From the NCBI GenBank assembly GCA_017435365.1, contig JAFSFD010000027.1, positions 1 through 64,000 of the forward strand: 64,000 nt of DNA. Direction: 5' to 3'. This document shows, in pieces, positions 42,242 through 51,328 of the stretch. Each line of letters starts with the position of its first letter. The first letter of the stretch is position 1. The notes under the pieces were generated by a model, which made no database searches, had not been told where the DNA came from, and saw only the letters and a program-made list of their open reading frames with translations. The position numbers were made by a program, and so were the translations under genes. The DNA is from Akkermansia sp. Its GTDB lineage: Bacteria > Verrucomicrobiota > Verrucomicrobiia > Verrucomicrobiales > Akkermansiaceae.

Positions 42242-42269
42242 TTGCCAAAGAGCGCGCAGCTGGTAGACT
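42242..42269 (+). promoter_or_regulatory. Promoter of the moxR-bat operon
   Basis: TTGCCA (42242-42247), 16-bp spacer, TAGACT (42264-42269), 18 nt before the moxR ATG at 42288. The region 42095-42241 holds nothing else I can name. Confidence 0.55.
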
Positions 42270-42287
42270 TGTGCGCAAACCACGACC

Positions 42288-43271
<984 letters not shown>

Positions 43272-43277
43272 ACCGCT

Positions 43278-44168
43278 ATGGATAAAACCCAGGAAATCAT
43301 GGAAAAAGTGCGCCGCATCGAGCTGCAGGCGCGCCGCATGTCCACTGCCACCTTTGCCGGGCAATACCGCTCCGGCTTCCGTGGTCAGGGGCTGGATTTC
43401 GATGATTTCCGGGAGTACCGCGCCGGGGATGAGCCCCGCTTCATCGACTGGAAAGTGACCGCCCGCACCGGCACGCCCTACGTGCGCACCTTCCACGAGG
43501 AACGCGAGCAAGTGCTGCTGCTGGCGGTGGATGTGAGCGGCAGCATGGACTACGCCAGCGCCGGCATTGCCGATACGAAACGCGAATATGCGGCCCAGAT
43601 TGCCGCCGTGCTGGCCTACAGTGCCGCGCTGAATGGCGACAAAGTGGGGCTGCTGCTTTTCGGGCACAAGCCGCACTTCTACCTGCCGCCCGCCAAGGGG
43701 ATGAAGCAGTGCCAGCGAGTGGTGCGCGAAATACTGAGCGCCCCCACCGCAGGGGCGGATGATACGGTGGACGAGGTGGCAGCCGAGATTCTGCGCACCC
43801 AGCGCAAGAGCGCCATGGTCTTCCTTATCAGCGATTTTCTGGCAGCAGTGGACAAGCAGGCCATAGGCAAGCTGAACTTCCGCCACGAGCTGATTCCCGT
43901 GCGCGTGAATGACCCGGCGGAACTCGAGCTCCCCGCAGCCGGGCGCATCAGCTTCCGCGACCCGGAAAGCGGCGAGCTCTTCGTAGGCGATTTGAGCGAC
44001 AAGCAGCTGCGCCAGTCACACAGCAACGCCATGCAGGCCCACCGCGTGGAATGGCAGCGCGTATTCAACCAGCTGGGTATTGACTCGCTCGACCTGCTCA
44101 CCACTCAGGATTTCATCCCCGCGCTGCGCAAGATGTTCAACCGCCGCAGTCGCGTATTCGCACACTGA
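43278..44168 (+). CDS. DUF58 / vWA-like protein
   Basis: 296 residues. SGFRGQGLDFDDFREYRAGD and IDWKVTARTGTPYVRTFHEE are the DUF58 signature. The region around LLLAVDVSGSMDYAS carries a full MIDAS motif (DxSxS) of a von Willebrand A domain, and MVFLISDFLA a later strand. DUF58 proteins pair with MoxR ATPases in bat-type operons. It has no membrane segment and starts 6 nt after moxR. Confidence 0.92.
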   Translation: MDKTQEIMEKVRRIELQARRMSTATFAGQYRSGFRGQGLDFDDFREYRAGDEPRFIDWKVTARTGTPYVRTFHEEREQVLLLAVDVSGSMDYASAGIADTKREYAAQIAAVLAYSAALNGDKVGLLLFGHKPHFYLPPAKGMKQCQRVVREILSAPTAGADDTVDEVAAEILRTQRKSAMVFLISDFLAAVDKQAIGKLNFRHELIPVRVNDPAELELPAAGRISFRDPESGELFVGDLSDKQLRQSHSNAMQAHRVEWQRVFNQLGIDSLDLLTTQDFIPALRKMFNRRSRVFAH

Positions 44169-44174
44169 CCGTAT

Positions 44175-44723
44175 ATGGGTAACGATATTTTACAGGCAAT
44201 TCCCACGCTGGAAAAGGATATTCCCGCAGACCAGTTCATGGTGCAGGAGTTCTGGATTCCTCTGGCCTGGGCATGCGGCGTGCTTATTCCCCTGGCGGCG
44301 CTGGCCGCCTGGTGGCTCTACCGCCGGAACGCGAAGAAAGCCGCCCCCGGCATCACGCCGCTGCAGGAAGCACTGTCAGCCCTGGATGAACTGGACGCGC
44401 AGCTGCCGCCCATGCGCGAATGCTCGCTGCGGCTATCCATGATTCTGCGTACCTTTCTGGCCGGGCAGACCCTGGATTCTGCCCTGTATGAGACCCACGA
44501 AGAGTTCTCCCAGCGCATGGATTCACTCTCCGGGGTACCACAGAGCTGCCAGCTGGAGACGCGCGACCTGCTGGATCACCTGGCAGAGTTCAAATACGCC
44601 GGGGCCACAGAGCATGATGTCACACGCGCCCACGGGCTCATTGTCCAGGCCCGCGACCTGGTGAGCCGCATCGATGCGACCCAGAAAAAAGAAGCCGAAC
44701 AGCAGAAGGAGGTGGCAGCATGA
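44175..44723 (+). CDS. DUF4381-like membrane protein of the bat operon
   Basis: 182 residues. One membrane helix (about 34-52, WIPLAWACGVLIPLAALAAWWL) followed by an Ala/Arg linker and a helical cytosolic domain (LDAQLPPMRECSLRLSMILR, TLDSALYETHEEFSQRM). This is the layout of the small protein that often sits between DUF58 and BatA genes. Its stop overlaps the next start by 4 nt (44720-44723). Confidence 0.75.
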   Translation: MGNDILQAIPTLEKDIPADQFMVQEFWIPLAWACGVLIPLAALAAWWLYRRNAKKAAPGITPLQEALSALDELDAQLPPMRECSLRLSMILRTFLAGQTLDSALYETHEEFSQRMDSLSGVPQSCQLETRDLLDHLAEFKYAGATEHDVTRAHGLIVQARDLVSRIDATQKKEAEQQKEVAA

Positions 44724-45781
44724 TGCTTGCCAGCACAGCCGCAGCCGTGGAAGCCACGCGGGAATTCACCTTTGCCCAGCCGCTCTGGCTCTGGGCCCTG
44801 CCGGCCCTGCTGCTGTTCCTTTTCCTGCGCCGCCGCCCGGGCACCACAGCCAGCCTGGTGCATCCCACCATCCGCTTTGCGGCGGCTCACCTGCACCGCC
44901 CCGCCACGCTGGCCGGCAGAATCGGGCCCCTTCTCATGGCTCTGGCCATGGCCGCCCTCATCATTGCACTGGCACGTCCGCAGTGGAAAAACCAGCACAC
45001 GGAGGAGACGGTGAGCGGCATTGATATCATGATTGCCTGCGACCTCTCCGGCTCCATGGCCAGCCAGGATATGCTTTTCACCGCCAAGGACCGCCTGGGC
45101 CGCAAGCAACGCGTGGTCATCGACCGACTCACCGCGGCCAAACACGTCATCAGTGAGTTCATCACCGGCCGCCCGAACGACCGCATCGGCCTGGTGGCCT
45201 TTGCCGGCAAGGCCAAGCTCTGCAGCCCGCTCACGCTCGACCACGGTATCGTGCGCTATATCATCCAGGAGTTTTACCTGGCGGATGACCGCCGCCCCGG
45301 TTACATAGCAGAGGATGGCACCGCCATCGGCACCGCCATTGCCTCGGCGGCGCTGCGCCTGAATGAGCGCAAAGAGACCAAGAGCAAAGTCATCATTCTG
45401 GTGACGGACGGCATGAGCAACCGCGGCAGCATCTCCCCCGTGGATGCCGCCAGGCAGGCCGCCGAGCTCGGCATCAAGATTTTCACCATCGCCATCGGCA
45501 AGGATGAACGCCTTTCCCGCTACACCGCCAATGTCGATACGTTCGATGAGAAAACGCTCAAAGAGATAGCCCGCATCACCGGCGGCCAGTTCTACCGAGC
45601 CAGCAGCGGCGCCCGCCTGCAGAAAGCCTTTGAGAGCATTGACAAACTGGAAAAGACTGAGGCTAAGAAGCGCACGCTCATCAGCTACGATGAACTCTTC
45701 ATCTGGCCGCTTGCCGCAGCCTTCATTTTCCTGGCACTGGGCATCGCCATCAACCTGGCACGCCCCAAGCCCGCACCGTAA
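44720..45781 (+). CDS. batA: BatA-like membrane vWA protein
   Basis: 353 residues. N-terminal AtpI/BatA-type helix (LWLWALPALLLFLFLRRR), a second helix near 70-90 (PLLMALAMAALIIALARPQW), a vWA domain with MIACDLSGSMASQD (MIDAS), ILVTDGMSNRGS and IFTIAIGKDE, then a C-terminal helix. The vWA domain lies in the periplasm or beside the membrane and is implicated in aerotolerance in Bacteroides. Order and spacing fit a bat operon. Confidence 0.92.
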   Translation: MMLASTAAAVEATREFTFAQPLWLWALPALLLFLFLRRRPGTTASLVHPTIRFAAAHLHRPATLAGRIGPLLMALAMAALIIALARPQWKNQHTEETVSGIDIMIACDLSGSMASQDMLFTAKDRLGRKQRVVIDRLTAAKHVISEFITGRPNDRIGLVAFAGKAKLCSPLTLDHGIVRYIIQEFYLADDRRPGYIAEDGTAIGTAIASAALRLNERKETKSKVIILVTDGMSNRGSISPVDAARQAAELGIKIFTIAIGKDERLSRYTANVDTFDEKTLKEIARITGGQFYRASSGARLQKAFESIDKLEKTEAKKRTLISYDELFIWPLAAAFIFLALGIAINLARPKPAP

Positions 45782-45790
45782 ATCACCACC

Positions 45791-47731
45791 ATGAGTTTCC
45801 TATATCCGAACGTCCTCTGGCTTCTTCTGCTTGTCCCCGCACTGGCAGTGCTGGTGGTGCTGGCCTGGCGCAGCACCGGCCAGGGCTGGCGCAAGCTCAT
45901 CTCCGCCCAGCATCAGGAACTGGTGCAGCGGCGCTCCCTCTGGCGCACCGCCCTGCCCGCCACCTTCGGCTTGCTGGCGCTTACCTGCATCATCATTGCC
46001 CTGGCGCGCCCCATCAACGGCTACCGCGAAGGCGGCGCCACCGCCACCGGCCGCAACCTGCTCATTGCACTGGATATCTCCCGCTCCATGGAGACGGAGG
46101 ACGTCAAGCCCTCGCGTCTGGACGAAGCCCGCGCCGCTGCCTACGAATTGATTGATGCCCTGCCCGGCGACAAAATCGGTCTGATTGTCTTCTCCGGCGA
46201 GGCCGACCTCGTTGTGCCGCTGACCTACGACCACACAGCGCTGCGTGACGCACTGGAGCAAGTCAACCGCAACTGGGCCGGCGTGGGCGGCACGAACTTC
46301 GGGCTTGTGCTCCGCAAGGCCATGCAGGATTTCAAGCGCAGCACCCCGGAGGGGAGCACCAATGCGCTGGTCATACTGAGCGATGGCGAGGACACCGTGA
46401 ACTCCTCGCTGGAAATTGCCGAAGAAGCGAAGGAAAGCAAGCTGCTGGTCATCACCGTAGGCATCGGCACAGCTGCAGGCGGCCCCATCCCCGATGCTCG
46501 GGGAGAAAACGGCCTGTGGCAGGATGCGCAGGGTAAGCATGTCATCAGCAAGCTCAACACGGAATCACTCATCAACTTTGCCAAGGCCACAGGCGGCGAT
46601 TATTTCGTGATGGACTCCAACGCTAATCTCACCGCTTTCACGCAGGCCGCCGTTCGCAAACTGGACAAGCACGAGGAGGCATTCTCCGTAAACAAGGTTC
46701 CGAACGACCTTTTCACTCCCTTTGCCGCAACAGCGCTCATCCTGCTGATTCTCACCATGCTCAGCAGCACCGAATGGAAACAGGCTAAGCGCTTTCTCAT
46801 CATCCTCTCACTCGGTGGCATGACACCCGGATTACAGGCTGCACCACAGGCAGAATCTGCCGCAGCCTACAGCCAGGGGCTTGCCTACATGAAGAGTATG
46901 GAGAAGGATAAAGCCAAGGAATCCTTCTCAACCGCCCTGTTGGATGAAGATACAGAGCTGCAGGCGGCCGCTCTTTACCAGATGGGCCAGGTCAATGCCA
47001 CGGCAACCTTCAATGAACTGCGCGCCTTGTACGGTGAAAATGCAGCAGAAGGCTTGAGCGAGGATGAGCCGGCCGCCCCGAACGTGACGCCGGAGGCCTT
47101 GCAGAAGATTGTCGATTCCCTGAAACAGGATATCATCCCCTACCAGGATGCCCTGAAGCTCCGCCCCTCCCTCACGCGCGCGCAGAAAAACATAGCCGGT
47201 ATCAACCAGCTCATCAAAAAGCTGGAAGAAGAAATCGAAAGGCTCAAACAACAGCAGCAGCAGCAACAAAACCCGCAGGACCAGCAGCAGCAGAATCAGG
47301 ACCAGCAGCAGGACAACAACCAGCAGCAGGACCAGCAGAAGGACGACCAGCAGAACCAGGACGCCGACAAGCAGGACAAAGACGACGAGCAGAAGGATTC
47401 TGACCAACAGGAAGATAAACAAGACCAGCAGCAGAACCAGGATAAGCAGGACGGCAAGCAGAACCAGAACAATCAGGACGATAAGAACGCTCAGCAGGAC
47501 AACAAGCAGCAGCAGCCTGAGCAAAAGGAACCTGAGCAGCCCGAGCAAAAGGAGCAGCAAGACCAGCAACAGAACGCAGAACAGCAGGAACAGCAGCAAG
47601 ACCAGCCCAGCGATGAGGAAAAGGCCCGCCAATATGCTGCCTCCGTGCTCCGCAGCCATTTGGATGAAGAGCAAGGCTCCCCGATTCCGCACGCGGATGT
47701 ACAGGTACGCCCGCCCGACAAAGACTACTAA
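45791..47731 (+). CDS. BatB-BatC fusion: vWA membrane protein with TPR and Gln/Asp-rich tail
   Basis: 646 residues. The BatB part (1-335) has N-terminal helices (VLWLLLLVPALAVLVVLAW), MIDAS LIALDISRSMETED, VILSDGEDTVNSS and a C-terminal helix. The BatC-like part has TPR-type helices (AAAYSQGLAYMKSMEKDKAK, LYQMGQVNA) to about 480. A tract of some 120 residues of Gln, Asp, Asn, Lys and Glu follows, ending in a conserved-looking DEEKARQYAASVLRSHLD. BatB and BatC are usually separate genes; here they are joined. Confidence 0.88.
   Translation: MSFLYPNVLWLLLLVPALAVLVVLAWRSTGQGWRKLISAQHQELVQRRSLWRTALPATFGLLALTCIIIALARPINGYREGGATATGRNLLIALDISRSMETEDVKPSRLDEARAAAYELIDALPGDKIGLIVFSGEADLVVPLTYDHTALRDALEQVNRNWAGVGGTNFGLVLRKAMQDFKRSTPEGSTNALVILSDGEDTVNSSLEIAEEAKESKLLVITVGIGTAAGGPIPDARGENGLWQDAQGKHVISKLNTESLINFAKATGGDYFVMDSNANLTAFTQAAVRKLDKHEEAFSVNKVPNDLFTPFAATALILLILTMLSSTEWKQAKRFLIILSLGGMTPGLQAAPQAESAAAYSQGLAYMKSMEKDKAKESFSTALLDEDTELQAAALYQMGQVNATATFNELRALYGENAAEGLSEDEPAAPNVTPEALQKIVDSLKQDIIPYQDALKLRPSLTRAQKNIAGINQLIKKLEEEIERLKQQQQQQQNPQDQQQQNQDQQQDNNQQQDQQKDDQQNQDADKQDKDDEQKDSDQQEDKQDQQQNQDKQDGKQNQNNQDDKNAQQDNKQQQPEQKEPEQPEQKEQQDQQQNAEQQEQQQDQPSDEEKARQYAASVLRSHLDEEQGSPIPHADVQVRPPDKDY
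47245..47610 (+). repeat. Low-complexity CAG/GAC-rich coding tract
   Basis: About 366 bp of near-repetitive CAG, GAC, AAC and AAG codons encoding the Gln/Asp-rich region of the BatB-BatC fusion. On the opposite strand it reads as a Leu/Val-rich artefact. Confidence 0.8.
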
Positions 47732-47751
47732 ACACCCAACATAACACTTTC

Positions 47752-50136
47752 ATGAAAAACGCAATAAAGCTTTTATACACCCTGATGTGTAGCATCACCG
47801 GCGCGGTGCTGGCAGACGTGGTACCCGTGTGGTCGGTGGATGTGGCCGTTCCCGGTGAAAAAGTGGCCCTGTACCTCGTGGATACCGAGGTAGGCGAGGA
47901 CTTATTCAGCATCCAGAAGCGGCCGGGAGTGGAAAATGCAGCCCTGGAAGTCATGCAGCACTATGCCGGAGCCAACCCGATGGATCCGAACCGTGCCGCC
48001 ATGGAGGTATACCCGTTGCAGATTATCCCGGATGCACCGGGAGAGGTCAAGGTGAAGAATCTGGAGGTGCAGTACAACTCCGGGCGCAAGGCCAGCATCG
48101 AAGTGCCGCCCCTCCCCGTGCTTTCGCAGAGCCAGATTCGCTGGATGAAAGCCCCGGTCAGCTTCGGTGTGCTCTGGCACACGAACATCAAGGACGGCTA
48201 TACGCACCAGCCGGTGAAGACCGCCATCAAGCTTCTGTTACCCGGCGGGATAGACACGGTGGGCGCCCCGCAGCTGAGCGCCGTAAACGTGAAGGTGGGC
48301 ACCTTTCAGCCGACCATGCAGGGCGTGCTGGCCATGATACACAACCAGGCCATGGGTACCACCACAGCCTATGCCAAGGGTCAGACCTGGCGCACTGTTG
48401 ATTTCAGCGGCACCCTCACCCCTTTCCGCGAAGGAAACTCTGATGTGGCCGGCAAAGTGATTCTGGAACAGCGGCAGGGTTTCTTCACCCTCATGCGCTC
48501 GGAAGCAGAGCTGCCCATCCTCACCATCGGCGCCCTGCCGCTGCCCCCCGGTGCCCCTGCCAATTTTGCCGACATGGTGGGTGAGTATACCATTTCCGCT
48601 ACCACCAATGCCAAAACACTGGCCATGCACGAAGCGGTGGAAGTGGAAATCACCGTGAAAGGCACCGGCAACCTGGAACAGCTCGATTGCCCCAAACCGA
48701 ATGATGCGGCCGATTGGAAACTGGTGCCCGCTACACGTAAACCCATAGTCGGCCCGAATGGAGAAACTCTCGGCATGGTGTTCAGCCAGTTGCTGCGCCC
48801 CACGGCAGAGGTAGGCGGCATTCCCTCCTTCTCCTTCTCCTATTTTGATCCGAAGCGCATGGAATACCGCCAGGCCGCCACAGCCCCCATCCCCCTGCAG
48901 TGGAAAAACACGGAGACCAATGGCAGCGGAATCCAGCACGTGGCTGCTGCCGAACCGCCCCCCGCCGGCACTGTGCCGGTGGCTGAGATGACGGATATCT
49001 ACGGCTACATGCCCCGCGCCATGTACGGCACGGTGTGGAATCTGCCGCGTTGGTTGTGGTACCTGCTCTATCTGCCGGCCGCCATCATCTTCCTCACCCT
49101 GGGTATCAATGCCCTGCGCCGCAGGATGGCCGCCGGCGCCGCAGGCCGCGCCCGGGATAAGGAGCTCAATGAACTTGCCGCCCGCAAAGATGGGCTCAGC
49201 TTCCTGAAAGGTGTGGGCGCCTACATCGAAACACACGTTGAGCCAGGCAGCATGACACCTGAACTCCAGCGTATTCTCGACCGACGGGACGAAGAAGTGT
49301 TCCGCCCGGATGCGCAGACCACCATTTCACCGCAGGAACGCAATATCATGATGAAGGCACTCCGCAGCATCGGCAGCAAGGTGGTTCTACTCCTGCTCTG
49401 CCTGGCGCCCCTCTGCCAGGCCAACACATCGCAGGAAAACTACAAGGGCGGGCAGTACAGCAAAGCCATCGCTCAGCTGGAGCAGAATGAAGCCTACCCG
49501 GAAGCGCTGCGCCAGTACAACATCGGCAACTGCTACTACAGGCTGGGACAGCCCGGTCAGGCTGCGCTCTGCTACGCACGCGCCCTGCAGAACGACCCCG
49601 GCCTGAAAGAAGCCCGCGCCAATCTTCAATTCATCCAGCGCAAGGAAGGTGCCCTGCTGCCCTCCGGCTCTGTCACGGATGACATCTTTACGCTGATTAC
49701 GCCCTCACAGCTCTGGGTTGCCACCGTGGTGAGCACAGCCATACTGGCGCTGTGCATAGCGCTGCTCATAGCCCGCCGGGGCGAGCAGAAGCCCTGGTTG
49801 CAGACCTGCACGGCCATTTCCCTGCTGGCCTCGCTGCTCTGCGCAGCCGACTGGGGATACTACACCACGCGCCAGACACCGGATTTATCTTCCCTGCCGC
49901 CGGATAACGTGGCCTACGTGCTCAACGCCACCGAGCTGCGCAACTCTGCTGATACCAAGGGAGCAGGCATCATGAAGCTGACGCCCTCCACCCCGCTGCA
50001 GCTGCTTGCCACCCGGGGCAGCATGAGCTACGTGGAGACCTTCACCGGTGTGCGCGGCTGGATAAATGCCGCAGACGCCGCCACGCTCATGCCGGGCGGA
50101 GCAGCACCGGAGCCCCCCGTCATCCTCCACTTCTGA
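47752..50136 (+). CDS. BatD-BatE fusion: oxygen-tolerance protein with TPR and SH3-like domain
   Basis: 794 residues. Signal peptide (LLYTLMCSITGAVLA), then BatD-type beta domains with IDTVGAPQLSAV and AVEVEITVKGTGNLEQLDCP, and a membrane helix near 435-452 (WYLLYLPAAIIFLTLGINAL). From about residue 530 a second signal-like helix (VVLLLLCLAPLCQA) opens a BatE-like part with TPR (QYNIGNCYYRLGQPGQAAL), two membrane helices and an SH3-like end (LNATELRNSADTKG). BatD and BatE are normally separate. It overlaps the next gene by 1 nt. Confidence 0.88.
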   Translation: MKNAIKLLYTLMCSITGAVLADVVPVWSVDVAVPGEKVALYLVDTEVGEDLFSIQKRPGVENAALEVMQHYAGANPMDPNRAAMEVYPLQIIPDAPGEVKVKNLEVQYNSGRKASIEVPPLPVLSQSQIRWMKAPVSFGVLWHTNIKDGYTHQPVKTAIKLLLPGGIDTVGAPQLSAVNVKVGTFQPTMQGVLAMIHNQAMGTTTAYAKGQTWRTVDFSGTLTPFREGNSDVAGKVILEQRQGFFTLMRSEAELPILTIGALPLPPGAPANFADMVGEYTISATTNAKTLAMHEAVEVEITVKGTGNLEQLDCPKPNDAADWKLVPATRKPIVGPNGETLGMVFSQLLRPTAEVGGIPSFSFSYFDPKRMEYRQAATAPIPLQWKNTETNGSGIQHVAAAEPPPAGTVPVAEMTDIYGYMPRAMYGTVWNLPRWLWYLLYLPAAIIFLTLGINALRRRMAAGAAGRARDKELNELAARKDGLSFLKGVGAYIETHVEPGSMTPELQRILDRRDEEVFRPDAQTTISPQERNIMMKALRSIGSKVVLLLLCLAPLCQANTSQENYKGGQYSKAIAQLEQNEAYPEALRQYNIGNCYYRLGQPGQAALCYARALQNDPGLKEARANLQFIQRKEGALLPSGSVTDDIFTLITPSQLWVATVVSTAILALCIALLIARRGEQKPWLQTCTAISLLASLLCAADWGYYTTRQTPDLSSLPPDNVAYVLNATELRNSADTKGAGIMKLTPSTPLQLLATRGSMSYVETFTGVRGWINAADAATLMPGGAAPEPPVILHF

Positions 50137-51110
50137 TGAAAAAGCCCCTGCTCATCGCTGCCGGAATCCTCTCTTCCCTCCTGCTGGTGCTCCCGCTGCT
50201 CTGGAGCATCGGGCTGTGGTACTACCAACCCGTCAGCATCATACCGGCGGGTCTGCTGCTGGCAGGCGCAGGGCTCTGGTGGCGGAAGCGCCGCCGCCCC
50301 TCCGCCCACCTGGTGCTCTGGCTGCTGGTGCTGGTAAACATCATCACCTACCACTGCATCCCGGGTCCCACCCCGGCACAGTGGCAGAAACCCTGGGCTG
50401 TGGCTCCGGCTTTTGAACAGCAGGGTGACTTGCTCACCATCCGCAATCTGCGCGATTTCCGATACCGCACCGAGGCAGACAGTGATGCCCGCTACCGAAC
50501 CGAAACATACGACCTGAATACCCTCATCGGCGTGGACTTCGCTGAATGCCACTGGGATGGCATGGAAGCCATCTGCCACACGATGCTCAGCTTCCGCTTT
50601 GCCGATGGGCGCAGCTTTGCCGTTTCCGCCGAAACACGTCTGCCGGAAGGGGTGGAGCAAGGCGCCATTCCCGGGCTCTATAAACAATACGGCATTCTTT
50701 ACCTGTTCGGCACAGAGGAAGACCTTTTCGGGCTGCGCACCAACATCCGCCACGAGGACCTGAGCATCTACCCCCTCCGCATGAAGCAGAGCGGCGCCCG
50801 CAAGCTGCTGCAGCACTACATCGACCTCGCCCGGCATGCAGAAGCCACCCACCAGGCATACAACACCATCACCGGCAACTGCTCCACCGGTCTCGTGAGC
50901 GGATTCCGCGTGCTGGTACCCACCATGCCCCGCCAATACGATTTCCTGCCCCTGCACAACGGCAGCATCGCCGGGCTCCTCATCCGCTACGGCGCCGTGC
51001 AGTGCCGCCCCGGTGAAACGGATGAGCAAATCCGCAAGCGCTGCTACGTAGGCTACGACCTGCCCATGGATAACTACTCCGCCGCCATCCGCGCCAAAAT
51101 CATGCCCTGA
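50136..51110 (+). CDS. DUF4105-like membrane protein
   Basis: 324 residues. Three hydrophobic N-terminal segments (about 5-25, 31-47, 58-75), then a soluble domain with FAECHWDGMEAICHTMLSF, LFGTEEDLFGLRTNIRHED and ITGNCSTGLVSGF. The last contains the conserved Asn-Cys of DUF4105 (LnsB-like) proteins, some of which act in lipoprotein N-acylation in other phyla. It is the last gene of the bat operon, and any link to lipoproteins is inference. Confidence 0.7.
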   Translation: MKKPLLIAAGILSSLLLVLPLLWSIGLWYYQPVSIIPAGLLLAGAGLWWRKRRRPSAHLVLWLLVLVNIITYHCIPGPTPAQWQKPWAVAPAFEQQGDLLTIRNLRDFRYRTEADSDARYRTETYDLNTLIGVDFAECHWDGMEAICHTMLSFRFADGRSFAVSAETRLPEGVEQGAIPGLYKQYGILYLFGTEEDLFGLRTNIRHEDLSIYPLRMKQSGARKLLQHYIDLARHAEATHQAYNTITGNCSTGLVSGFRVLVPTMPRQYDFLPLHNGSIAGLLIRYGAVQCRPGETDEQIRKRCYVGYDLPMDNYSAAIRAKIMP

Positions 51111-51287
51111 TGCAGGGCAAAGCACCTGCCCCCGCATCATTTCCGGCCCCTCTCTGAAGCATCCGCCCTCTGACAGCTTGATATCCCATCGGGCAGATGT
51201 TTTTCCGGTACTCCTGTTAATGTTTCCATTGCTTACGAAATATTGAGGAAACACGAGCGAATTCGAGGGCTTTTTGTGTCCGGTTCC

Positions 51288-51316
51288 TTGCAATGAGGCA
51301 CAGAATATGCTAGAGT
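51288..51316 (+). promoter_or_regulatory. Promoter of the addB-like/addA-like pair
   Basis: TTGCAA (51288-51293), 17-bp spacer, TAGAGT (51311-51316), with a predicted leader of about 6 nt before the ATG at 51329. Confidence 0.65.
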
Positions 51317-51328
51317 CTCACCACCCCC

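Noticed and set aside
46928-47692. Leu/Val-rich frame on the minus strand that looks like a membrane protein
   Set aside because: It is the complement of the CAG/GAC tract of the BatB-BatC fusion.
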